A stretch of DNA of 64,000 nt. Origin: Siccirubricoccus deserti. Lineage in GTDB: Bacteria; Pseudomonadota; Alphaproteobacteria; Acetobacterales; Acetobacteraceae. Location of the stretch: NCBI RefSeq assembly GCF_014283215.1, contig NZ_JACOMF010000007.1:124001-188000 (forward strand). Direction: 5' to 3'. Under the pieces are notes generated by a model, which ran no database searches, was not told the origin of the DNA, and saw only the letters and a program-made list of their open reading frames with translations. This document shows, piece by piece, positions 18,870 to 26,949 of the stretch (positions within the stretch are counted from its first letter, which is position 1; each line of letters starts with the position of its first letter). A program made the translations under genes and the position numbers.

Positions 18870-20822
18870 TCAGGCCCAGACCATGTCGCCGACATAGATG
18901 GTGCCGAAATTCCCCTTGATCTCGATCGAACTCATATCGGTGCCCGCGGCGAAGTAGATCCTGCCGTGGTTGTCCTCGACCTCGAACCGGCCATGGTCGA
19001 ACAACTGCTGGAAGTAGACGTCGCCATAGTTGTCCTCCACCTCGAATCGGTCCTGGTAGGTCAGATCGTCGAACCAGACGCTGCCATAATTGTCCTCCAG
19101 AGCGAATGCACCCAGGAAGAACTGGCTGAAGATGTCATCACCCCCGGTTTCTCCGAACCGTATGCTCCCCCAATTCTCTTCGATCTTGAAACTTCCGGCG
19201 AAGAGATGACCGTAGGCATCACCGACGACATCGCCGATTCCGCCGGTCACATCGCCAAAGTGAATCTCGCCGCGGTTCTTCTCGATTTCGAGGCCATGCG
19301 AGAATACATGTCCATAGGCGTTGCCGCCGGTCGCACCGGTCCCGCCGGTAATGTCGCCGAAGTCGATGGTGCCGCGATTTCCCTCGATCTTCAGGCCGGC
19401 GGCGAAGACATGGCCGAAGGCGTCGCCGCCGTCACCTGCCCATGCTAGGCCGCCAGCCCCGCCCAGCCCACCGGCCCCGCCGGCGGCGCCGTTGGCCGCG
19501 GCTGCGCCGGTCACCTCGTTGATCAGCTCGACCAGGGAGACGACGATGTCGCCGGTCGCGACGCCACTGATGGCGGTGCCGCCATTGCCGCCGGCGCCGG
19601 CAGGCCCAGCGGCCCCGTCCGCGCCGGCAAGGGCGGCGCCACCGGCGCCGCCGGTCACCGAGCCGAAGCCGATGTGGCCGTAATTTTCCTCGACTGTCAG
19701 CTTGGCGGTGAAAAGATGGCCACGGGCGTCGCCGCCGTCGCCGGCCCAGGCGTCGCCGCCTGCGCCACCCTGCCCACCGCTGCCGCCGTTGCCGCCATTG
19801 GCATCGCTGTCGCCGGTGCGGCTGTTGGCCACGCCGACGGCGGAGAAGCGGATGTCGCCTAGCGCGATGCCGCTGACCGCCAGCCCGCCGTCGCCGCCTG
19901 CACCACCATGGCCGCCGGCGCCGCCGGTGCCGCCGATGCCCGCGCCGCCAGCGCCACCGGTGACATTGCCGAACAGGATGGTGCCTCGGTTATCCTCGAT
20001 CTCCAGCTTATGCGCGAAGACATGGCCATAGGCGTCGCCACCATCGCCGGCCCAGGCATCGCCGCCGTCGCCGCCCCGGCCGCCGGTGCCGCCATCGCCG
20101 GCGCTGGCATCGGCCCGGCCGGTCAGGTCGTTGATCAGGAGCGCTCCGGAAAGGGCAATGTCGCCGACCAGCACGCCGCTGACCGCCAGGCCGCCATCAC
20201 CGCCCGCGCCGCCCGCGCCGCCACGTCCGCCCGCGCCGCCGATGCCCGCACCACCGACCCCACCGGTGACATTGCCGAACAGGATGGTGCCGCGGTTGTC
20301 CTCAATCTCGACGCCGCGGCTGAACAGCTTGCCATAGGCATCGCCGCCGTCGCCGGCGTGCACCGCCGGACGTGCTGCACCGAGGCTGCCTGTGCTGCCG
20401 TCGCCGCCACGCGCTTCGGCGTCACCGGTCGCTAGATTCGTTATCTCGGTCAGGGAGTCGTTGAGGTCGCCGAGCAGGATACCGCTGATCGCCACCCCGC
20501 CGTCGCCACCCGCCACGCCGATGCCGCCGATTCCGCCGACCGCGCCAGTGGCGGATCGGCCAGTGCTGCCCAGCACGTCGCCGAAGGTGATGGTGCCACG
20601 ATTGTCCTCGATCGATCCGCCAGGCTTGTAGCCGCGCCCCTGGGCCTCGGCGCGGGGCGGGGCGGATTTGTCATGCCCACCATGCCTAGCCGCCTCCCAT
20701 TCGATGCCATCCGCGTCTCGTCCATCTCCGTGGGACAGATGATCGAGATGCGCCGAGTGCAGTTTTCCCGGCGCGGCAGATCCACTCTTGGTTGCTGTTG
20801 CGGAGCTCGCTGACGATCCCAT
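18870..20822 (-). CDS. Glycine-rich repeat protein with GGxAxSGxxxGDI and ExNxG repeats
   Basis: 650 aa from ATG 20822, with AGGAGG 8 nt upstream; the frame opens 15 codons earlier without RBS support. After a polar N-terminus of about 80 aa (Ser/Ala/His-rich, no obvious Sec or double-glycine signal) come two interleaved repeats. The first is E-x-N-x-G-x-(I/V)-x-F, 11 copies, the last 6 to 7 closely packed at the C-terminus. The second is G-G-x-A-(I/V)-S-G-x-x-x-G-D-I, 4 copies in Gly/Ala-rich spacers, each followed by TG-x-A(D/E)A-like ends and AGDGGDAYGHVF. The fourth module is nearly identical to that of the two 70-aa peptides. Probably a secreted beta-solenoid-like surface protein, possibly a type I substrate. 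No homologue is recognised. Confidence 0.8.
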   Translation of the reverse strand: MGSSASSATATKSGSAAPGKLHSAHLDHLSHGDGRDADGIEWEAARHGGHDKSAPPRAEAQGRGYKPGGSIEDNRGTITFGDVLGSTGRSATGAVGGIGGIGVAGGDGGVAISGILLGDLNDSLTEITNLATGDAEARGGDGSTGSLGAARPAVHAGDGGDAYGKLFSRGVEIEDNRGTILFGNVTGGVGGAGIGGAGGRGGAGGAGGDGGLAVSGVLVGDIALSGALLINDLTGRADASAGDGGTGGRGGDGGDAWAGDGGDAYGHVFAHKLEIEDNRGTILFGNVTGGAGGAGIGGTGGAGGHGGAGGDGGLAVSGIALGDIRFSAVGVANSRTGDSDANGGNGGSGGQGGAGGDAWAGDGGDARGHLFTAKLTVEENYGHIGFGSVTGGAGGAALAGADGAAGPAGAGGNGGTAISGVATGDIVVSLVELINEVTGAAAANGAAGGAGGLGGAGGLAWAGDGGDAFGHVFAAGLKIEGNRGTIDFGDITGGTGATGGNAYGHVFSHGLEIEKNRGEIHFGDVTGGIGDVVGDAYGHLFAGSFKIEENWGSIRFGETGGDDIFSQFFLGAFALEDNYGSVWFDDLTYQDRFEVEDNYGDVYFQQLFDHGRFEVEDNHGRIYFAAGTDMSSIEIKGNFGTIYVGDMVWA

Positions 20823-20864
20823 TGCCTCTTCCTCCTTAGCCAGAACTTTCCGGTGTCCGATCAG

Positions 20865-20899
20865 CAACCACTGGGCATTTCATTGACGACCAGTGGTTG
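20865..20899. promoter_or_regulatory. Inverted repeat upstream of the repeat-protein gene
   Basis: CAACCACTGG - 15 bp - CCAGTGGTTG, a perfect 10-bp inverted repeat that begins 42 bp upstream of the ATG at 20822. Its position fits an operator or a leader-mRNA stem. A second small palindrome, TCTTCG-agaaa-CGAAGA (20912-20928), follows on the far side. The regulator is unknown. Confidence 0.45.
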
Positions 20900-21312
20900 A
20901 TAATCAGATTGTCTTCGAGAAACGAAGATAGGAAACGGCCCTGTCTGGCGTAGTTCTGGCCACTTCCGGATCGGTACTATCGGAGGATTAGGGATCTTCG
21001 GTCTGTAACGTAATCGTATTTACAGACAAGTCTCTGTGAAATAAGGGTTTGTATTTAATATACATTCCAATTTTCGTAAACATATCCTAGACGACTGGGC
21101 GCCATGCACGACTCGTTACTACCTTCCTAATGTTGTGTTTTCCCTGGAATGGTTGCCCGGACAGCGGCTCACCGCCGTGGCCGCCGCCAGGAAGGCTTGA
21201 TCCCCCCAGGGCTTGGTGCAGCACCGCCCTGGCTTGGGCGACCAGCAGCGGCCATGTGCCTTGGCACAGACGCCATGCTGCCGCGCGTTGGCGTGATCGC
21301 GGTGGATCTGCC
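20900..21312. other. AT-rich region upstream of the repeat-protein gene
   Basis: At 20990-21110 the sequence is strongly AT-rich (tattta, aatatacatt, ttcgtaaacat), against about 70% GC nearby. It is the likely promoter zone of the large gene. A 70-aa cysteine-containing frame at 21119-21331 (minus) was not accepted as a gene. Confidence 0.4.
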
Positions 21313-21756
21313 CTAGCCGCCGGGGCCGCAATCCGCAGGCAGCGCCGCCGCCGGATCGCGCAGCAGGGCCGCCAGCGCCGCGCTCTCCTCCGTCGGCAGC
21401 GCCGCCTGGGCGGCCCGCAACCCGGCCGGCCAGGCGGCCTTCACATGCGCCAGCACCGCGGCAATCTCCGCCGCATCCAGTTGTGTGCCGAAGCCAGGCA
21501 TGCCCGACCCGCCGCGGGCGATGCGCCGCGCCAGTGCCGTATCAGCATGCTGCCAGGCATGGCCGGTGGCGCCGAGCGGCGGGCCGCTGCGCCCTTCGAG
21601 AGCCGTGCCATGGCAGCCGGCGCAGAACTGCGCATAGACCGCCGCGCCGCGTTCACGCTGCTCCGGCGCCGCCACCTGCGGCAGCGCCGCCAGCCCTGCG
21701 CCGATCAGCGCCAACCCGCCGAGCAGCGCCAGCACCCCGTGGCGGAGCGGCGACAT
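21313..21756 (-). CDS. c-type cytochrome
   Basis: 147 aa from ATG 21756. An N-terminal Sec signal or anchor (HGVLALLGGLALIGAGLAAL) is followed by the haem-binding CAGCH (C45, C48, H49) and a Met-ligand region GGSGMPGFG near residue 75. It is a class I cytochrome c of the periplasm or membrane anchor. Its start codon overlaps the stop of the upstream membrane-protein gene (TGATG), so the two are coupled and probably act together in electron transfer. Confidence 0.85.
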   Translation of the reverse strand: MSPLRHGVLALLGGLALIGAGLAALPQVAAPEQRERGAAVYAQFCAGCHGTALEGRSGPPLGATGHAWQHADTALARRIARGGSGMPGFGTQLDAAEIAAVLAHVKAAWPAGLRAAQAALPTEESAALAALLRDPAAALPADCGPGG

Positions 21757-22925
21757 CACCGCCCCGCCATGGCGGTCATCGCCGCCCGGGGTCGGGCGCT
21801 GCCGTATTCGGCATGCTGCAACCCCCAATACGCCCCCATGAACAGGGCAATGGCGGCGGCGAAGCCGAGCCCGGCCCGCCTCGCCTCGCTCAACAGCCCG
21901 CGCCGCGCATCATGCAGGCGCCGGTGCAGCGGCGTCGGCCCATGCAGGAACAGCACCGCCAGCGGGACGATCACCGGCAGATGGCCAATGGCGTCGAGCC
22001 GGCCGAAGTCGATGATGGCCGCGACGAAGATCAGCCCCAGCCCGGCGGTACCAAGCCGCAGCAGCCCCAGCCCGGTCAGGATGTGGAAAGCCAGGGCGAA
22101 TTCAACAAAGCCGGCGATCACCATGAAATCCGCTGCCGGAATGCCGAAGGTGAGGTAGGGCTTCTCTGCCAGCAGCGGAAAGGTCCATTGCGGATAGGCC
22201 CATTTCTCCACCGCGCCCCACATCAGGCTGGCGCAGAAGGTGACCGTCAGGATCGGCACCCGCAGCGCCCGGAGCCGCGGCGCATCCAGAGAGGTCAGCG
22301 CCAGATAGGCGGCGATGCCAAGGAAGATCGGATAGTCGGTCAGGTGGAAGACCCCGTACTCGGCAACGGCATGGCCGTAGAGCACAAGGATGCCGAGCGC
22401 CCCCAGCAGCGTGGTCCGGGCCGAGAGCATGCTGAGGGCGATCGCCCCCTGCAGCCAGGCCGGCCATTCCGCATCACTCCTCAGCTCCGGCGTCAGGATC
22501 ACCCCGCCGGTGGCGAACAGCGCCACGAAGAAGCTGCCGATGCCGGCCCGCATCAGCCGTTCCTCCAGCGCTTCCGCCCGGCCAGAGCGGGCGAGGCCGT
22601 ACCCGCTGCGGGCGACGGCGCGGTCCAGGACGTAGCCGCCGAAGACCAGCAGCAGGAAGCCGGCGAAGACCAGCAGGAAATGTGCCCCCAGAACGCCGCC
22701 GAGCGGCAGCGGCGGCTGGCTCACGTCATAGGGCGCGAACCACTTCACATGCCCTGCGGCAGGCACCGGCAGCAGCACGGCGAGGATCACCTTCGCCTGG
22801 AGGCGGGCGGCGATGCGCATGGCTGGGCTTAGGTGAGCAGCAGCAGAGTCGGCAGCGGGAAGGCAGAGACCTCCCGCCGGGGCAGCCTGGAGGACGGGCG
22901 GCGATGAGGTGTGGTGTGTCGACAT
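21756..22925 (-). CDS. Polytopic membrane protein linked to a cytochrome c
   Basis: 389 aa if translation starts at ATG 22925, which has GAGGAG 8 nt upstream. A shorter 354-aa form from ATG 22820 (MRIAARLQAKVILAVLLPVPAAGHVKWF) starts directly at the first hydrophobic segment but lacks a good RBS. About eight to nine membrane helices are visible. The motif GHVKWFAPYDV lies just after the first helix. No catalytic signature is recognised. The gene overlaps the cytochrome c gene by 1 nt. Confidence 0.7.
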   Translation of the reverse strand: MSTHHTSSPPVLQAAPAGGLCLPAADSAAAHLSPAMRIAARLQAKVILAVLLPVPAAGHVKWFAPYDVSQPPLPLGGVLGAHFLLVFAGFLLLVFGGYVLDRAVARSGYGLARSGRAEALEERLMRAGIGSFFVALFATGGVILTPELRSDAEWPAWLQGAIALSMLSARTTLLGALGILVLYGHAVAEYGVFHLTDYPIFLGIAAYLALTSLDAPRLRALRVPILTVTFCASLMWGAVEKWAYPQWTFPLLAEKPYLTFGIPAADFMVIAGFVEFALAFHILTGLGLLRLGTAGLGLIFVAAIIDFGRLDAIGHLPVIVPLAVLFLHGPTPLHRRLHDARRGLLSEARRAGLGFAAAIALFMGAYWGLQHAEYGSARPRAAMTAMAGR

Positions 22926-23083
22926 CGGGGGGCTCCTCGGCTCCGGGCCGCTCTGGCGCCGAATCTCCCCATGCGGCGGCAGTGCCGCTGTGAGCGCGAT
23001 CACAAACCCCGCGGCGCGCAGCCTGCGGTTTTGCCGGCATGCGGCTTGCTGCCCAACCGGGGCATCCAACCCGAGGTCACGCC

Positions 23084-23340
23084 ATGTCTTGGTCCCGCCG
23101 CGTGCTTCTCGGCACCACCGGCCTTGCCGGCCTGCCCGGCGAATGGGCGGTCCCGATCGCGCTTGCCCTAGGCAGTGCCCAGGGCGGCAAGCGCGTGCCG
23201 CGCTACGGCATCTCCATGGTGGGTATTCCGCAGACCACGAGCCAGGCGGACCGCGGCGCCGATCAATTCACCGGCTATACGCTCTACGACCCGCTGGTGG
23301 CCTGGGAGATGGATGTCGCCGACACGCCGAGCCGAGGCGG
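23084..23340 (+). pseudogene. Truncated ABC transporter substrate-binding protein (family 5), N-terminal remnant
   Basis: Starts like a Tat-exported binding protein (MSWSRRVLLGTTGLAGLPG) and continues RYGISMVGIPQ..., then FTGYTLYDPLVAWEMDVAD. This aligns with the N-terminal 100 residues of the intact family 5 protein at 36046 (FMGITLYDHLVAWDLSVSD). Homology ends at about 23340, where the convergent carboxylase gene's stop begins; the frame then runs on antisense to it. About 80% of the protein is missing. Confidence 0.7.
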
Positions 23341-23347
23341 CTGGAGG

Positions 23348-25342
23348 CTATGCCGGGGCGAAGCTCACCAGCTCCGCCCCCTCCTCCACCATCTCATCCG
23401 GCTTGGCCCGCACCACGGCGACCACGCCATCCATCGGCGCGCGCAGGGTGAACTCGGTCTTCATCGCCTCGATGACCAGCAGCGGGGCGTTGCGGGAGAC
23501 CGTCTCGCCCGGCTGCACCAGCACGCGGGTGACGCGGCCCGGCACCGGGGCGGTGACACGGTCGCTGCCGGCCGCCTCGGCCAGCGGCGGCGCCAGCGGA
23601 TCCTCATGCAGTAGCAGATGGTTGGTGCCGCCGAGGATCACCGCGATCTCCGCCCCGCGCCGTACCAGGCCGATACGCCGGGTGACGCCGTCAAGGTGCA
23701 GCACCGGCCCCTCCTCCAGCCGCGCGCGCACCGTGCCGCCTGGCAGGTCGAGCCGGTAGCCGCCCTCCGGCAGCGGATGGCTGCGCAGCCGGACCGGCGC
23801 GGCCTCGCCCTGGCGGAAGTAGAGATCCTGGTAGCCATCGCCGTTCAGCCGCCAGGCATCCTGCATCGCCCAGGGGCTCCAGGGATCGCCGCTGCCGGCC
23901 GCCGCCGCAGCGCCGGTGAACTGCTGGTCACGCAGCACGGCCAACGCCGCGGCGGCCCAGATCGCCGGATCATCGGACGGCACCGTGGCCGGCATCAGCG
24001 CCGCGGCATGGCGGGCGATAAAGCCGGTGTCGAGTTCCGCCGCGGCGAAGGCCGGATGGGTGGCGATGCCGCGCAGCAGGCCGAGGTTGGTACGCAACCC
24101 GACGACCTCATAGGCGTCCAGCGCCGCCGCCAGCCGCTGCACCGCGGCCGGGCGGTCCTCGCCCCAGACGATCAGCTTGGCGATCATCGGATCGTAATGC
24201 GGGGTGATGCGGTCGCCCTGGCGGACGCCGGTGTCGACGCGCAGCTGGCCCGGCACCTCGGCCGGCTGGCGCAGGTGCAGCAGCGTGCCGGTCGCGGGCA
24301 TGAAGTTGCGCGCCGGATCCTCGGCGTAGAGCCGCGCCTCGATGGCATGGCCGCGCAGCGCCGGCGTGGTGTTCGGCAGCGGTTCGCCGGCGGCAATGCG
24401 CAGCTGCCATTCCACCAGGTCGAGGCCGGTGACCATCTCGGTCACCGGATGCTCGACCTGCAGCCGCGTGTTCATCTCCATGAAGAAGAACGCATCCCCT
24501 TCGGCGATGAACTCCACCGTGCCGGCGCCGACATAGCCGACGGCGCGGGCGGCGGCGACGGCGGCCTCGCCCATGGCGGCGCGGCGCGCGGGATCCATGC
24601 CCGGAGCCGGGGCTTCCTCGATGACCTTCTGGTGCCGGCGCTGGATCGAGCAGTCGCGCTCGAACAGCGAGATGGTCTGGCCCTGGGTGTCGGCGAAGAC
24701 CTGGATCTCGATATGCCGCGGCTGGGTCAGGTATTTCTCGATGAGCAGGCGGTCATCGCCGAAGGAGGCGCGGGCCTCACGCCGCGCTCCCTCGATGGCG
24801 GCAGCGAGATCCTCGGCACGCTCCACCACCCGCATGCCCTTGCCACCGCCGCCGGCGCTGGCCTTGATCAGCACGGGGAAGCCGATGCGCCCCGCCGCCG
24901 CGGCCAGCACCGCCGGATCCTGTTCTGCGCCATGGTAGCCGGGCACCAGCGGCACGCCGGCGCGCTCCATCAGCGCCTTCGATTCCGCCTTCGACCCCAT
25001 GGCGCGGATCGCGCCCTCTGGCGGGCCGATGAAGGTGATGCCGGCAGCGGCGCAGGCGGCGGCGAATTCGGCGTTCTCCGACAGGAATCCGTAGCCCGGA
25101 TGGATCGCCTCCGCGCCCGAACGCCGCGCGGCATCGAGAATGCGGGAGATGTCGAGATAGCTCTGCCGCGCCGGCGCCGGACCGATCGGCCAGGCCTCGT
25201 CGGCGAGCTGCGCGTGGCGCGCCCCGGCATCCGCCTCGGAATAGACCGCGACGGTGGCCACCCCCAGGCGCCGTGCCGTGGCGATGACCCGGCAGGCGAT
25301 CTCGCCGCGATTGGCGATGAGGATCTTGCGGAACATCGCCAT
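23348..25342 (-). CDS. liuD: Methylcrotonyl-CoA carboxylase, biotin-containing alpha subunit
   Basis: 664 aa, the length of MccA/LiuD. Starts at ATG 25342, which overlaps the upstream stop (TGATG). The biotin carboxylase domain (1-450) begins [19 protein letters not shown] and contains the ATP-grasp loop KASAGGGGKGMR, ERDCSIQRRHQKVIEEAPAP and EMNTRLQVEHPVTE. A linker (BT) domain and biotinyl domain follow, with the lysine K628 in VIEAMKTEF. With the adjacent beta subunit it carboxylates 3-methylcrotonyl-CoA in leucine degradation. Propionyl-CoA carboxylase is less likely given the flanking isovaleryl-CoA dehydrogenase. Confidence 0.88.
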   Translation of the reverse strand: MAMFRKILIANRGEIACRVIATARRLGVATVAVYSEADAGARHAQLADEAWPIGPAPARQSYLDISRILDAARRSGAEAIHPGYGFLSENAEFAAACAAAGITFIGPPEGAIRAMGSKAESKALMERAGVPLVPGYHGAEQDPAVLAAAAGRIGFPVLIKASAGGGGKGMRVVERAEDLAAAIEGARREARASFGDDRLLIEKYLTQPRHIEIQVFADTQGQTISLFERDCSIQRRHQKVIEEAPAPGMDPARRAAMGEAAVAAARAVGYVGAGTVEFIAEGDAFFFMEMNTRLQVEHPVTEMVTGLDLVEWQLRIAAGEPLPNTTPALRGHAIEARLYAEDPARNFMPATGTLLHLRQPAEVPGQLRVDTGVRQGDRITPHYDPMIAKLIVWGEDRPAAVQRLAAALDAYEVVGLRTNLGLLRGIATHPAFAAAELDTGFIARHAAALMPATVPSDDPAIWAAAALAVLRDQQFTGAAAAAGSGDPWSPWAMQDAWRLNGDGYQDLYFRQGEAAPVRLRSHPLPEGGYRLDLPGGTVRARLEEGPVLHLDGVTRRIGLVRRGAEIAVILGGTNHLLLHEDPLAPPLAEAAGSDRVTAPVPGRVTRVLVQPGETVSRNAPLLVIEAMKTEFTLRAPMDGVVAVVRAKPDEMVEEGAELVSFAPA

Positions 25343-26949
25343 CACATCCTGAAGAGGCCGAAACGCGTCTCCGGGACCGGTGCGTTCAGCGCGGCAGAGA
25401 GGCCGAGAGCCAGCACCCGCCTGGTGTCGGCGGGGTCGATGATGCCGTCGTCCCACAGCCGCGCGGTGGCATAATAGGGGTGGCCCTGGGTCTCGTACTG
25501 CTCGCGGATCGGCGCCTTGAAGGCTTCCTCTTCCTCGGCCGGCCACTGGCCGCCGCGCGCCTCGATGCCGTCGCGCCGCACCGTCGCAAGCACCGCCGCC
25601 GCCTGCTCGCCGCCCATGACGCCGATGCGGGCATTGGGCCACATCCAGAGGAAGCGCGGCGCATAGGCGCGGCCGCACATGCCGTAGTTCCCGGCGCCGA
25701 AGCTGCCGCCGATGATGATGGTGAACTTCGGCACCGCCGCCGTCGCCACCGCGGTCACCATCTTCGCGCCATCCTTGGCGATGCCGCCGGCTTCGTACTT
25801 CCGTCCGACCATGAAGCCGGTGATATTCTGCAGGAACACCAGAGGGATGCCGCGCTGGGCGCAGAGCTCGATGAAATGCGCGCCCTTCTGCGCGCTCTCG
25901 GAGAACAGGATGCCATTGTTGGCGACGATGCCGACCGGATAGCCCCAGATATGGGCGAAGCCGCAGATCAGGGTCTGGCCGTAGAGCCGCTTGAATTCGT
26001 CGAACTCGCTGCCGTCGACGAGGCGGGCGATCACCTCGCGCACGTCATAGGGGGTGCGGCGCTCGGCCGGCACTACCGCGTAGAGTTCCTCCGCCTTGTA
26101 GCGCGGCGGCACCGGGGCGCGCAGCGCGAGCTGCGGACGCTTCACGCTGTTGAGGGTGCCAACGATGCGGCGGGCGATGCCCAGCGCATGCGCGTCATTC
26201 TCGGCGTAATGGTCGGTGACGCCGGAGATGCGGCTGTGCACATCGGCGCCGCCGAGGTCCTCTGCGCTCACCACCTCGCCGGTCGCCGCCTTCACCAGCG
26301 GCGGGCCGGCGAGGAAGATGGTGCCCTGGTTGCGGACGATGATGCTTTCGTCCGACATCGCCGGCACATAGGCGCCGCCGGCGGTGCAGCTGCCCATCAC
26401 CACGGCGATCTGCGGAATGCCGGCGGCCGACATCTGCGCCTGATTGTAGAAGATGCGGCCGAAATGGTCGCGGTCGGGGAAGACCTCATCCTGGTTCGGC
26501 AGGTTCGCTCCGCCACTATCGACCAGATAGAGGCAAGGCAGGCGATTCTGCTGCGCGATCTCCTGCGCCCGCAGGTGCTTCTTCACCGTGACCGGGAAAT
26601 AGGTGCCGCCCTTCACCGTCGCATCATTGGCGATGATGACGCATTCGCGTCCCGAGACGCGGCCGATGCCGGCGATCAGCCCGGCCGAAGGCACCTCCCC
26701 GCCATACATACCCTGCGCCGCGAGCTGGCCGATCTCGAGGAAGGGCGAGACCGGGTCGATCAGCGCGCGGATACGATCGCGCGGCAGCAGCTTGCCGCGG
26801 GAAAGGTGCCGCTGCCGTGCCGCCTCCCCGCCACCAAGCCGCACCGCCTCGGCCTTCTCGCGGAGGTCGGCGACCAACGCGCGCATCGCTTCTGCATTGG
26901 CGCGCGCCTCGGCGCCGCGCGCATCGAGCGTGGTTTCGAGCACCGGCAT
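25342..26949 (-). CDS. liuB: Methylcrotonyl-CoA carboxylase, carboxyltransferase beta subunit
   Basis: 535 aa, the exact length typical of MccB. Characteristic strings: [58 protein letters not shown], and the C-terminal oxyanion-hole region [16 protein letters not shown]. It overlaps by 1 nt both the dehydrogenase gene upstream and the alpha-subunit gene downstream, so the three are one translationally coupled operon. Acts in the cytoplasm in a dodecameric complex with the alpha subunit. Confidence 0.92.
   Translation of the reverse strand: MPVLETTLDARGAEARANAEAMRALVADLREKAEAVRLGGGEAARQRHLSRGKLLPRDRIRALIDPVSPFLEIGQLAAQGMYGGEVPSAGLIAGIGRVSGRECVIIANDATVKGGTYFPVTVKKHLRAQEIAQQNRLPCLYLVDSGGANLPNQDEVFPDRDHFGRIFYNQAQMSAAGIPQIAVVMGSCTAGGAYVPAMSDESIIVRNQGTIFLAGPPLVKAATGEVVSAEDLGGADVHSRISGVTDHYAENDAHALGIARRIVGTLNSVKRPQLALRAPVPPRYKAEELYAVVPAERRTPYDVREVIARLVDGSEFDEFKRLYGQTLICGFAHIWGYPVGIVANNGILFSESAQKGAHFIELCAQRGIPLVFLQNITGFMVGRKYEAGGIAKDGAKMVTAVATAAVPKFTIIIGGSFGAGNYGMCGRAYAPRFLWMWPNARIGVMGGEQAAAVLATVRRDGIEARGGQWPAEEEEAFKAPIREQYETQGHPYYATARLWDDGIIDPADTRRVLALGLSAALNAPVPETRFGLFRM

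Noticed and set aside
18698-18919. 73-aa plus-strand frame starting in the AT-rich region
   Set aside because: Overlaps the stop of the repeat protein and has no RBS or composition typical of a gene.
19300-20700. Resemblance to mycobacterial PE-PGRS proteins
   Set aside because: Only the Gly/Ala-rich composition is shared; there is no PE domain, and the ordered ExNxG and GGxAxSG units differ.
18870-20822. DNA repeats in the glycine-rich gene as a possible CRISPR array
   Set aside because: The repeats are in-frame codon repeats of variable spacing within an open reading frame that has a strong RBS; no uniform spacer length.
21119-21331. 70-aa Cys-rich minus-strand frame
   Set aside because: No RBS or domain; it overlaps the cytochrome c stop. 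The cysteines may be chance; kept only as part of the intergenic region.
23618-25474. 618-aa plus-strand frame over the carboxylase gene
   Set aside because: Antisense to a well-recognised biotin carboxylase. GC-rich codons leave the opposite strand open.
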